From Clostridiales bacterium (GTDB taxonomy: Bacteria > Bacillota > Clostridia > Tissierellales > Dethiosulfatibacteraceae): a stretch of DNA of 8,073 nucleotides. Under the pieces are notes generated by a model. It saw nothing but the letters and a program-made list of their open reading frames with translations, made no database searches and was not told the DNA's origin. This document shows, in pieces, positions 1 to 6,256 of this stretch. The stretch spans positions 1 through 8,073 of the forward strand of contig DMAP01000432.1 of NCBI GenBank assembly GCA_003446975.1, written 5' to 3'. The position numbers were made by a program, and so were the translations under genes. How positions within the stretch are numbered: position 1 is the first letter of the stretch; each line of letters opens with the position of its first letter.

Positions 1-4
1 GTAT

Positions 5-10
5 TATAAT
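5..10 (+). promoter_or_regulatory. -10 box of the DUF1858 gene promoter (left part cut off)
   Basis: A perfect TATAAT hexamer lies 29 nt before the start codon of the DUF1858 gene. Transcription would begin near position 17, giving a leader of about 23 nt that carries the AAAGGAGG ribosome binding site. The -35 box would fall left of the window, so the promoter cannot be fully judged. Confidence 0.5.
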
Positions 11-39
11 GTCATAGAAAACAATAAAGGAGGTTACTT

Positions 40-225
40 ATGACGATTAGTAAAGATATGTATATAGGACAAATTCTTAGAGAAAAACCAGAATCTGCAG
101 AGATATTGTTTCAATATGGTATGGGTTGCATCGGCTGTCCATCTTCTCAAATGGAAACATTAGAGCAGGCAGCAGCTGTTCATGGATTGGATCTTGACGA
201 ATTATTAAAGAGTTTGAACGCATAA
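40..225 (+). CDS. DUF1858 domain protein with a CxxC redox pair
   Basis: A complete 61-residue protein made of a single DUF1858 domain, a family also named the hybrid-cluster-protein-associated redox disulfide domain. The hallmark GMGCIGCPSS segment places the two cysteines at C30 and C33, followed by the usual E-T-L-E-x-A-A-x-x-H-G helix (residues 39-49). The family is small, cytoplasmic and presumed to work in thiol/disulfide or metal-linked redox chemistry, but no reaction has been established as far as I know. The start is well supported: AAAGGAGG at 26-33 lies 6 nt before ATG. It has its own promoter and terminator and converges on the methylmalonyl-CoA operon, so it is probably a single-gene unit with no direct link to that pathway. 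No signal peptide or membrane segment is visible. Confidence 0.9.
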   Translation: MTISKDMYIGQILREKPESAEILFQYGMGCIGCPSSQMETLEQAAAVHGLDLDELLKSLNA

Positions 226-234
226 CCAAACAAC

Positions 235-271
235 AAAAAACCGGATCAATCAAAAATTGACCCGGTTTTTT
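235..271. terminator. Bidirectional Rho-independent terminator between converging genes
   Basis: AAAAAACCGG (235-244) pairs with CCGGTTTTTT (262-271). One A/C mismatch follows, then TCAAT/ATTGA (246-250 and 256-260) closes a five-base loop. Each strand ends in a T run (seven T on +, six on -). It lies 9 nt after the DUF1858 stop and 11 nt beyond the epimerase stop, so it can end both the rightward transcript and the leftward five-gene operon. Confidence 0.93.
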
Positions 272-282
272 TAATGCTTTTC

Positions 283-684
283 TTAATCTCTCTGACAAAG
301 CTCGACCAAAACGCCGTTTGTGCTTTTGGGATGACAAAAAGCAATTTTTGCCCCGCCTGCTCCATATCTCGGTTTTTCATCTATCATCCTGACACCCTTT
401 GCCAGCATGTCAGCGATGGCTATCTCTATATCATCGACTCTATAGGCTATGTGCTGGACACCCTCGCCTTTATTAGCAATATACTTTGCGATAGGACCAG
501 CTTCATCTGTTGATTCAAGCAACTCGATTTCCGTATCGCCTATAGGCAGAAATGCTACCTTCACCTTTTGTTCTTCAACGATTTCTATACCTTGCAAGTC
601 CAATCCAAGGGTTTCTTGATAAAATTTCAGAGACTCCTCAAGATTTCTGACTGCTACACCTATATGATCTATTTTAGTAACCAT
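283..684 (-). CDS. mce: Methylmalonyl-CoA epimerase
   Basis: A 133-residue cytoplasmic enzyme of the vicinal-oxygen-chelate (glyoxalase/dioxygenase) superfamily. It interconverts (R)- and (S)-methylmalonyl-CoA, linking the mutase to carboxylation or decarboxylation of the other epimer. Two beta-alpha-beta-beta-beta modules are visible. The first opens with KIDHIGVAV (H7) and ends in the TEIELLE strand (51-57); the second holds GVQHIAY (H78) and ends in VLVEL (E129). H7, H78 and E129 sit where this family binds its divalent metal; the fourth ligand is less clear by eye. Length is typical for the family. It is the last gene of the operon: only 13 nt separate it from meaB, and AAGGAG just after the meaB stop supports the ATG at 684. 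The shared terminator follows. Glyoxalase is the alternative within the superfamily, but the gene context decides for epimerase. Confidence 0.95.
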   Translation of the reverse strand: MVTKIDHIGVAVRNLEESLKFYQETLGLDLQGIEIVEEQKVKVAFLPIGDTEIELLESTDEAGPIAKYIANKGEGVQHIAYRVDDIEIAIADMLAKGVRMIDEKPRYGAGGAKIAFCHPKSTNGVLVELCQRD

Positions 685-697
685 GCATACTCCTTTG

Positions 698-1630
698 TTA
701 TTTTATTCTTGACAACAAGATATCTCTTAAAGTCAACGGATCTGTTTCCTTGTTATAGAGACTTTCTGTCATACTGTCCAACTCTCCGTTATTCTCTGTC
801 TCTCTTATGACTAGTTTTTTCAGTTCTTCTTCAACTAACTCAAGTAGCTCCCTCTTGATGTTCTTTTTTCTTCTTTCCTCTAAAACACCGCTATCTGCCA
901 AATACTGATAATGTTTCTCTATCTCCTGCTCCATCTGGTCAACATTTTTATTTTGATTTGCGGTAACCATGACAACAGGAGGTCTTCTATCTGTGTTTTG
1001 ATTCATATCCAGCATCATATTGATTTCTGTGGCAGTTCTTTGTGCGCCAAAAAGATCGCTCTTATTCACTACAAACAGATCTCCAATTTCCATTATCCCC
1101 GCCTTGATGGATTGGATGTCATCTCCCAAACCTGGCACCATCACCAATACAACCGTATCTGCGGCCTTGACAATATCAACCTCTGATTGTCCTACGCCTA
1201 CGGTTTCTATGATGATATAATCACAGCCATAAGCATCTAGAATTTTGATAGCATTTCTAGTTGCCTTCGCCAATCCACCCAGATAACCTCGCGTTCCCAT
1301 GCTTCTGATGAAAACACCCGGATCAAGAGCCAAATCGTTCATTCTGATTCTATCCCCAAGAATAGCGCCACCGGAGTAAGGGCTGGTTGGATCAACAGCA
1401 ATTACCCCAACCTTGTAACCACTTTTTCTTAAAAGCTTGACATACTTGTCGGTCAAGGTGCTTTTCCCGGCGCCGGGAGGACCTGTTATCCCGATAATGT
1501 GGGCCTTTCCCGTGTATTTATATATTTTTTTTATTAGCTTTTCCGATTCTTTTTCGTCGTTTTCAACGATGGAGATAAGACGGGCACAAGCCCTCTTATC
1601 TCCATCCAGCATCTTATTAATTAGATCCAT
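698..1630 (-). CDS. meaB: MeaB/ArgK-family GTPase, methylmalonyl-CoA mutase chaperone
   Basis: A 310-residue G3E-type P-loop GTPase. In characterised relatives MeaB binds the mutase, gates loading of adenosylcobalamin and protects the mutase from inactivation, using GTP hydrolysis. Visible motifs: Walker A GITGPPGAGKST (47-58), the VDPTSPYSGGAILGDRIRM switch region (79-97), ETVGVGQSE (142-150) and the guanine-specifying NKSD (189-192). The C-terminal third is charged and helical, matching the family's dimerisation arm. Length is normal. Older databases label this family an arginine/ornithine transport ATPase (ArgK); the position directly behind the mutase small subunit argues for the chaperone role. 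The start at 1630 has only a weak AAGG about 10 nt upstream, 21 nt after the previous stop, so expression may depend on translation from the gene before. The N-terminus fits the family, so I kept this start. Confidence 0.95.
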   Translation of the reverse strand: MDLINKMLDGDKRACARLISIVENDEKESEKLIKKIYKYTGKAHIIGITGPPGAGKSTLTDKYVKLLRKSGYKVGVIAVDPTSPYSGGAILGDRIRMNDLALDPGVFIRSMGTRGYLGGLAKATRNAIKILDAYGCDYIIIETVGVGQSEVDIVKAADTVVLVMVPGLGDDIQSIKAGIMEIGDLFVVNKSDLFGAQRTATEINMMLDMNQNTDRRPPVVMVTANQNKNVDQMEQEIEKHYQYLADSGVLEERRKKNIKRELLELVEEELKKLVIRETENNGELDSMTESLYNKETDPLTLRDILLSRIK

Positions 1631-1651
1631 TAAATCATCGCCTTAATATAT

Positions 1652-2047
1652 TTATTGTTTTACGTTGTCTTTAATAAACTGAACAATCTCGGATGTTAAA
1701 GCACCAGGTGTAAATATGGCAGCCACCCCAGCTTCTTTTAATGCCGGTATGTCATCTTCAGGGATGACTCCGCCTGCAATCACCATTATATCCTCAGCGT
1801 TTTGCTCTTTCAATAATCCTATTACCTTTGGAAAGAGGTGATTATGTGCGCCGGACAAAATGCTCATGCCAATGACGTCCACATCCTCTTGTATAGCTGC
1901 TGCAACTATTTGCTCAGGTGTTTGCCTTAAGCCCGTATAGATGACTTCCATACCCGCATCTCTCAATGCCCTGGCTATCATTTTAGCCCCTCTATCGTGT
2001 CCGTCAAGACCAGGCTTGGCTACTAATACTCTTATTGGTTTACTCAT
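1652..2047 (-). CDS. mcmA2: Methylmalonyl-CoA mutase, small B12-binding subunit
   Basis: A 131-residue stand-alone cobalamin-binding domain, equal to the C-terminal domain of one-chain methylmalonyl-CoA mutases. The base-off/His-on signature is complete: D15-G-H17-D18-R-G20 supplies the lower-ligand histidine (H17), followed by S62-I-L64 and the G92-G93 turn (AGGVIPEDD) that accommodate the nucleotide tail. It should pair with the large subunit encoded just upstream, as in the split mutases of archaea and many Clostridia. The gap to the large-subunit gene is 33 nt, and AGGAGG 5 nt before ATG gives a strong start, so the subunit is translated independently. Small corrinoid-binding subunits of other mutases share this fold, but the adjacent large subunit and MeaB fix the identity. 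Confidence 0.95.
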   Translation of the reverse strand: MSKPIRVLVAKPGLDGHDRGAKMIARALRDAGMEVIYTGLRQTPEQIVAAAIQEDVDVIGMSILSGAHNHLFPKVIGLLKEQNAEDIMVIAGGVIPEDDIPALKEAGVAAIFTPGALTSEIVQFIKDNVKQ

Positions 2048-2080
2048 TTTTTCCTCCTAATGACTCAATCTCAACTATTA

Positions 2081-3760
2081 TTAAAGCATTACGCTTTGCT
2101 CGTATTCTCCAAAAACCTCTCTCATGACATCACATATCTCGCCTAAAGTGGCATATTCTCTAACCGCTTCCAAAATATAAGGCATTACATTTTCAGTGCC
2201 TTCACATGCCTTTTTAAGAGCTGATAATTTGTCTGAAACTGCTTGGTTGTTTCTTCTTTCTCTTAATTCAACCAGTTTTTTCTTCTGCATCTCTCCAACT
2301 AAAGGATCTACTTTCAATAATCCTTGAGGCGCTTTTTCTTCCACTTTGAATTTGTTCATGCCAACAACCACAACTTCACCTTTTTCAACATCCATTTGAT
2401 ATTGATATGCCGCATCTGTAATTTCTTTTTGGATATAGCCTGCATCTATAGCCCTTGGTGCGCCGCCCAATTCATCTATTTTGGTTATATATTCCATAGC
2501 TTTATCTTCAATCTCTTTAGTCTTGGCTTCCACATAATATGAACCCGCTAAAGGATCTACTGTATTGGTGACGCCACTTTCATGGGCTACTATCTGCTGT
2601 GTCCTAAGTGCGATCCGTACTGAATCTTCGGTCGGTAAAGCCAACGCCTCGTCTTTAGAGTTTGTGTGCAGGGATTGAGTACCTCCCAGAACAGCTGCCA
2701 GTGTCTGAATCGCAACTCTGACGATATTATTGTCCGGTTGCTGTGCTGTTAGAGTCGATCCACCTGTCTGCGTATGGAACTTAAGCATCATGGATTGTGG
2801 TTTCTTGGCGCCAAATCTCTCTTTCATGATTTTGGCCCAAAGTCTCCTAGCCGCTCTGTATTTTGCTACTTCTTCCAACAAATCATTGTGTGCATTAAAG
2901 AAAAATGAAAGTCTCGGCGCAAAAGAATCAACATCCAATCCGGCTTTGATTGCTGCTTCAACATAAGCTATGCCATCTGCTAGCGTAAATCCTACCTCTT
3001 GAGCGGCTGTTGAACCTGCTTCTCTGATGTGATACCCAGAAATGCTGATGGTGTTCCATTGAGGAACATTTTTTGAGCAGTACTCAAATATATCTGTTAT
3101 CAATCTCATTGACTCGTCTGTAGGATAGATATAGGTGCCTCTGGCGATATATTCCTTTAAAATATCGTTTTGAATAGTTCCCCTCAATTTTTCAGGTGAT
3201 ACACCCTGCTTTTCAGCAACAGCAATATACATTGCCAACAATACCGAAGCTGGTGAGTTGATTGTCATGGATGTACTGACTTTCTCCAGATTTATCCCGT
3301 TAAAAAGAATCTCCATGTCAGCCAATGAATCTATAGCGACTCCTACTTTTCCCACTTCTCCCTCAGCCAATGGATGGTCTGAATCATAGCCAATCTGTGT
3401 AGGAAGGTCGAAAGCGACTGATAAGCCTGTAGAGCCCTGATCGACCAAAAACTTATATCGCTTATTGGACTCCTCGGCTGTTGAGAAACCGGCGTACATC
3501 CTCATGGTCCATAGTCTACCCCTGTACATGGTCGGCTGATAACCGCGTGTATACGGATATTGTCCCGGAAGACCTATTTCTTCCATATAATCCAAATCAT
3601 TAATATCTTCAGGTGTGTATAGTCTTTCAATATTATCGCCTGACCCAGTTTTAAATGCTTGTTTTCTCTCTGGCGATCGGGAGAGTGATTTATTCAAGTC
3701 TTTTTCTTCCCAGTTTTTTCTAGCCTCTGATATTTGCTTCAACTTCTCATTATCAAACAT
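2081..3760 (-). CDS. mcmA1: Methylmalonyl-CoA mutase, large catalytic subunit
   Basis: A 559-residue TIM-barrel subunit that carries out the adenosylcobalamin-dependent radical rearrangement between succinyl-CoA and (R)-methylmalonyl-CoA. The B12 domain is missing from this chain and is supplied by the next gene, as expected for the split type. By eye, substrate-defining residues fall at the same numbers as in the Propionibacterium enzyme: Y89 (RMYAGF), R207 (YIARGTY) and Y243-H244 (GYHIREAGS). Isobutyryl-CoA mutases replace the Tyr and Arg by Phe and Gln, so the sequence supports a methylmalonyl-CoA mutase. Other family marks are GLSVAFDLPTQIGYDSD (112-128), TIQNDILKE (195-203), KFHTQTGGSTLTAQQPDNN (327-345) and GGTQSLHTNS (359-368). 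GGAGG about 8 nt upstream supports ATG at 3760. A 109-nt gap with an 11-bp inverted repeat separates it from the CoA-transferase gene. Confidence 0.96.
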   Translation of the reverse strand: MFDNEKLKQISEARKNWEEKDLNKSLSRSPERKQAFKTGSGDNIERLYTPEDINDLDYMEEIGLPGQYPYTRGYQPTMYRGRLWTMRMYAGFSTAEESNKRYKFLVDQGSTGLSVAFDLPTQIGYDSDHPLAEGEVGKVGVAIDSLADMEILFNGINLEKVSTSMTINSPASVLLAMYIAVAEKQGVSPEKLRGTIQNDILKEYIARGTYIYPTDESMRLITDIFEYCSKNVPQWNTISISGYHIREAGSTAAQEVGFTLADGIAYVEAAIKAGLDVDSFAPRLSFFFNAHNDLLEEVAKYRAARRLWAKIMKERFGAKKPQSMMLKFHTQTGGSTLTAQQPDNNIVRVAIQTLAAVLGGTQSLHTNSKDEALALPTEDSVRIALRTQQIVAHESGVTNTVDPLAGSYYVEAKTKEIEDKAMEYITKIDELGGAPRAIDAGYIQKEITDAAYQYQMDVEKGEVVVVGMNKFKVEEKAPQGLLKVDPLVGEMQKKKLVELRERRNNQAVSDKLSALKKACEGTENVMPYILEAVREYATLGEICDVMREVFGEYEQSVML

Positions 3761-3819
3761 TAATTATACCTCCAAATGTACATTTATCATATTAAATCTA
3801 TATTAAAAGCCTTGAAAAT

Positions 3820-3862
3820 GCAAGATTTAATGCAAAAATGATTGATTTATTTTAAATCTTGC
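3820..3862 (-). repeat. Perfect 11-bp inverted repeat between CoA-transferase and mutase genes
   Basis: GCAAGATTTAA (3820-3830) and TTAAATCTTGC (3852-3862) are exact reverse complements around a 21-nt AT-rich loop. The hairpin begins 7 nt after the CoA-transferase stop. On the transcribed (-) strand it is followed only by ATTTTC, not a real U tract, so it would be a weak terminator at best. A role in 3'-end stabilisation or processing, giving different amounts of CoA-transferase and mutase, is an inference. A separate 12-nt palindrome, AAATGTACATTT (3774-3785), directly adjoins the mutase ribosome binding site. Confidence 0.7.
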
Positions 3863-3869
3863 GTGTTGC

Positions 3870-5336
3870 TTACAGCTCTGAAAAAATAGTTTCAAAATCG
3901 TGGGGCGTGTGTAAGAATTTCGATGTTTTTTTTGCTCTCTCTACATAGTCTCTCAAGTGATCCTTAAAATCTGGATGAACGCATTTTTCAATAATCAAAT
4001 CTGCTCTTTCAGAAGGGTTAAGTCCTCTTAAATCAGCCAGGCCTTGCTCTGTTACAACGACCTGAACATCGTGCTCGGTATGGTCTACATGCTTTACAAA
4101 TGGCACTATACTGGAAATTTTGCCATTTTTTGCTGTGGATACCGTTGTGAATATGGAGATATAACCATTGCGAGTGAAATCTCCTGAACCGCCGATGCCA
4201 TTCATCATTCTTGTTCCACCGATATTGGTGGAGTTGACATTTCCATAGATATCGAATTCTATCGCAGTATTCATTGCTATGACACCAAGCCTTCTTATCA
4301 CTTCCGGGTTGTTGCTGATTTCTTGTGGTCTCAGAATAATTTTATCTTTATACTTTTCAAAGTTCTTATAGAAATCATCTAATCTCGAAGGGGAAATGGT
4401 CAATGATGTGGCTGAGGCGAAATCAACCTTTCCAGCATCTATCAAATCAAGTACCGAATCCTGCAAGACCTCCGAATAAATAGTCAAATTCTTAAAATCG
4501 CATTCACACAATCCGCCAAGGATTGCATTTGCCACACTCCCAACACCCGATTGCAATGGGAGAAACTGATCCGGAATTCTTCCTGCTAGCTTTTCGTCAT
4601 AAAGAAATTTGATGATATGATGGGATATTCTTCTTGAGTCATCATCGATTGGTGCCACGTCTCTTGTTTTATCAATTATATCCGTATAGACGACTGCTTT
4701 GATTTTTCTAGGATCACATGGTATATATGTAGTGCCTATTCTGTCTTCCGGTCTATAAATGGGAATCTCTTTTCTGTTTGGTGGTTTCTCCAAACCGTAT
4801 ATATCATGGATACCCTCCAACTCTACCGGTTGAGATGTGTTTATTTCAACAATCACAGTCTCCGCCATTTCCACCAGCACATTGGAGTTGCCAATAGAGG
4901 TTGAGGGGATAATTCCCCCTTCTTCCGTTATACCGATCGCTTCAATTATTGCCACATCTACTTTACCGAAAAACCCATATTTGATCCATTGTGGTACGTG
5001 ACTCAGATGCATATCTGAATACTTTACAGATCCGTTGTTGATAGCATCTCTCATTGAAGCATCTGTTTGATAGGGATACCTTCTCGCAATAACACCTGAC
5101 CTGGCAAGCACCCCGTCCAGCTCGTCACCGACAGAAGCTCCGGTAATCAAGGTTATCTTGATATCTTCCCCATTTTCAGACCTTTTTGCTAGAGCCCGAG
5201 GAACCGCTTTGGGATAACCTGCCGGTGTAAATCCACTGGCACCCACTACCATGCCATCCTTTACCATTTTTGCAGCTTCTTCAGCTGCCATAATTTTGTT
5301 GCTTAACGCCTTGCATTTGATTCTTCCATCCAACAT
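3870..5336 (-). CDS. Acetyl-CoA hydrolase/transferase family succinyl-CoA:carboxylate CoA-transferase (ScpC/Cat1-like)
   Basis: A 488-residue class I CoA-transferase with two linked alpha/beta halves. It moves CoA between succinate and a short-chain acyl-CoA, probably propionyl-CoA or acetyl-CoA, through a glutamyl-CoA thioester. The catalytic glutamate is likely E289 in LTIYSEVLQD (284-293). Other family marks are GASGFTPAGYPKAVP (32-46), QSGVGSVANAILGGL (262-276), NIGGTRMMNGIGGSGDF (371-387) and VVVTEQGLADLRGL (426-439). Length is normal. It is the first gene of the mutase operon, which points to a succinate/propionate role (as in E. coli ScpC) rather than acetyl-CoA hydrolysis; 4-hydroxybutyrate CoA-transferase is a less likely alternative. 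GGAGG 7 nt before ATG supports the start. Expression is probably controlled by the promoter at 5481-5509 and the terminator-like leader hairpin at 5369-5413. The exact acyl partner cannot be read from sequence. Confidence 0.92.
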   Translation of the reverse strand: MLDGRIKCKALSNKIMAAEEAAKMVKDGMVVGASGFTPAGYPKAVPRALAKRSENGEDIKITLITGASVGDELDGVLARSGVIARRYPYQTDASMRDAINNGSVKYSDMHLSHVPQWIKYGFFGKVDVAIIEAIGITEEGGIIPSTSIGNSNVLVEMAETVIVEINTSQPVELEGIHDIYGLEKPPNRKEIPIYRPEDRIGTTYIPCDPRKIKAVVYTDIIDKTRDVAPIDDDSRRISHHIIKFLYDEKLAGRIPDQFLPLQSGVGSVANAILGGLCECDFKNLTIYSEVLQDSVLDLIDAGKVDFASATSLTISPSRLDDFYKNFEKYKDKIILRPQEISNNPEVIRRLGVIAMNTAIEFDIYGNVNSTNIGGTRMMNGIGGSGDFTRNGYISIFTTVSTAKNGKISSIVPFVKHVDHTEHDVQVVVTEQGLADLRGLNPSERADLIIEKCVHPDFKDHLRDYVERAKKTSKFLHTPHDFETIFSEL

Positions 5337-5368
5337 GGATTAACCTCCAATAGACAAAGTTATTAAAT

Positions 5369-5413
5369 AAAAAATGCACGAAAAACGACTTCATTATGTC
5401 GCTGACCGTGCAT
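5369..5413 (-). terminator. Terminator-like hairpin in the leader of the CoA-transferase/mutase operon (candidate attenuator)
   Basis: Read on the - strand, ATGCACG (5413-5407) pairs with CGTGCAT (5380-5374). Inside, AGCGAC pairs with GTCGTT (one G-U) around an eight-base loop, with a small internal loop between the two stems. The sequence continues as TTTTTTATTT, as in an intrinsic terminator. It lies downstream of a strong promoter and upstream of the ribosome binding site of the first gene, so it may stop most transcripts before the operon unless relieved. It could instead simply end read-through from the DUF3870 operon, but its position after the promoter argues for attenuation. Confidence 0.65.
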
Positions 5414-5418
5414 CATTC

Positions 5419-5479
5419 GCTTCAAAACAAGGGGATACCTCATTACTACGAACAATTGGTATATTAATTTATCTGAAGC
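5419..5479 (-). promoter_or_regulatory. Structured leader upstream of the terminator-like hairpin
   Basis: On the - strand GCTTCAGA (5479-5472) can pair with TTTGAAGC (5426-5419), enclosing a second hairpin. That inner hairpin has ATACC (5462-5458) pairing with GGTAT (5439-5435), and within it ATTGT/GTAAT around a five-base loop. I do not recognise a known riboswitch class: no T-box, cobalamin or glycine consensus is visible. The 5' arm of the outer stem lies between the -10 box and the expected transcription start, so only the inner hairpin is certain to be in promoter-derived RNA. Confidence 0.4.
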
Positions 5480-5480
5480 C

Positions 5481-5509
5481 ATGATAAAGCAATATCTGTC
5501 ATCTGTCAA
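5481..5509 (-). promoter_or_regulatory. Sigma-A-type promoter of the CoA-transferase/mutase operon
   Basis: On the - strand TTGACA (5509-5504) is a perfect -35 box. After a 17-nt spacer comes TATCAT (5486-5481), a five-of-six match to the -10 consensus. Transcription should start near 5474, leaving an untranslated leader of about 138 nt before the CoA-transferase ATG. It lies 27 nt past the DUF3870 stop codon and separates the two leftward operons. Confidence 0.8.
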
Positions 5510-5519
5510 GTAGTATTGC
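5489..5519 (-). repeat. Repeats around the -35 box, possible operator
   Basis: GCAATA (5519-5514 on the - strand) and TATTGC (5494-5489) form a 6-bp inverted repeat with a 19-nt spacer that encloses the -35 box. Inside it GACAGAT occurs twice in tandem (5507-5501 and 5500-5494), the first copy overlapping TTGACA. Such an arrangement could bind a regulator that blocks or recruits polymerase, but no regulator gene is nearby and the arms are short. Confidence 0.3.
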
Positions 5520-5535
5520 CATTAATCCTACAAAC

Positions 5536-5880
5536 CTACTCTTCTGACAGGAAAATTGAATCGAACTTCTTCTTGCAGTTTTGAATAGCTGTTTTTATGG
5601 CTTTTTTCGCCGATCCAAAATAGGAACTATCAATAACATTTTCTATTTCTTCCATACGATTTATATTTCTACCCACCAGCATACGTGCAACGAACTTATT
5701 CGCCAACGCTGTAGACAGCGTGCATTCCGCTTCCAATATCTCTCCTGTAGCCGACTTGATCAAAAGTCCAACCGCAATCACTTCATACATCTTGCTGGCA
5801 GTGATATTTGAAGGAAGTTTGGCATACCCGGTCAAAAAAATCTCTTCAGCTAACATCTGGTTCATTCCATTCCCAGACAT
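5536..5880 (-). CDS. DUF3870 domain protein, function unknown
   Basis: A 114-residue protein that I recognise as DUF3870 from its order of motifs: FLTGYAKLPSNITASKMYEV (15-34), VGLLIKSATGEILEAECTLS (37-56), FVARMLVGRNI (63-73) and YFGSAKKAIKTAI (87-99). No enzymatic activity is known to me for this family. It looks like a small soluble alpha/beta domain, with no signal peptide, membrane segment or CxxC pair. It is the last gene of the glutaredoxin-thioesterase operon. Its ATG overlaps the thioesterase stop (TAATG), which implies translational coupling, and no good ribosome binding site is seen before it. In-frame ATGs at codons 6 and 9 are alternative starts, but the conserved region begins only near residue 13, so homology does not decide between them. 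The tight coupling to a thioesterase suggests, without proving, a role in handling an acyl-CoA or its product. Confidence 0.85.
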   Translation of the reverse strand: MSGNGMNQMLAEEIFLTGYAKLPSNITASKMYEVIAVGLLIKSATGEILEAECTLSTALANKFVARMLVGRNINRMEEIENVIDSSYFGSAKKAIKTAIQNCKKKFDSIFLSEE

Positions 5881-6254
5881 TACTTGATAAATTTAGAAAC
5901 ATCGATAATGAATCTCTCGTGAGTTCCTTCTCCGATTGTTTTTTCTTCAGTAGATGTTTTGACACAAAAAGTCAATTTCTTTCTGTCTATACCAATCAAT
6001 TCGCATTCAGTGGTGTAGCTTCCACCTATTGCAACAGCGGCACGATGGGATATATTGACATGAGTTCCCACTGTACTGTGGCCTTCAGGTAAATAAGGCT
6101 GGACACATGCCGCACAGGTTCCTTCCATCACACCAATCATAACGGGTGTGGCCAAAACCTCAACTAGTCCACTGCCGAAAGAAGCAGCTGTGTCTTTGTA
6201 TTCAACAACTCTTTCAACACTATGCTTGAGTCCAATTTTCAATTCAAAATCCAT
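5880..6254 (-). CDS. FlK-like hotdog-fold acyl-CoA thioesterase
   Basis: A 124-residue single hotdog domain of the family that includes the fluoroacetyl-CoA thioesterase FlK. The protein would hydrolyse a small acyl-CoA in the cytoplasm. By eye the FlK catalytic set T42/E50/H76 is kept with identical spacing as T36, E44 and H70, within VEVLATPVMIGVMEGTC (31-47) and STVGTHVNISHRA (60-72). The conserved fold and triad support real thioesterase activity, but not the substrate: most members of this family are not fluoroacetate-resistance enzymes. Its ribosome binding site AAGGAG is built into the end of the glutaredoxin-like gene, overlapping the Lys-Glu codons before the stop, with a gap of only 2 nt, and its own stop overlaps the next start. 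It is therefore made with its neighbours. A house-cleaning role, removing a toxic or dead-end acyl-CoA, is inference. Confidence 0.88.
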   Translation of the reverse strand: MDFELKIGLKHSVERVVEYKDTAASFGSGLVEVLATPVMIGVMEGTCAACVQPYLPEGHSTVGTHVNISHRAAVAIGGSYTTECELIGIDRKKLTFCVKTSTEEKTIGEGTHERFIIDVSKFIK

Positions 6255-6256
6255 GT

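Noticed and set aside
698..1630. Annotation of the GTPase as arginine/ornithine transport ATPase (ArgK)
   Set aside because: This is an older family name; the gene lies between mutase and epimerase genes and no transport genes are present, so MeaB is the right role.
3790..3800. TATGAT-like sequence on the - strand as an internal promoter for the mutase genes
   Set aside because: No acceptable -35 box lies 16-19 nt upstream, and in AT-rich intergenic DNA such hexamers are common by chance.
5363..5482. A 39-codon reading frame on the - strand running through the leader and terminator hairpin, as a possible leader peptide
   Set aside because: Its ATG overlaps the -10 region, there is no ribosome binding site before it, and the encoded peptide shows no run of regulatory codons or family resemblance. 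The DNA is better explained as promoter and RNA structure.
5337..5535. A cobalamin riboswitch or T-box in front of the B12-dependent mutase operon
   Set aside because: The leader is too short for a cobalamin riboswitch and I see neither its conserved B12-box nor the T-box AGGGUGGNACCGCG core.
5880..6254. Fluoroacetate resistance function for the FlK-like thioesterase
   Set aside because: The triad is conserved, but the family is broad and nothing in the window concerns fluorinated compounds.
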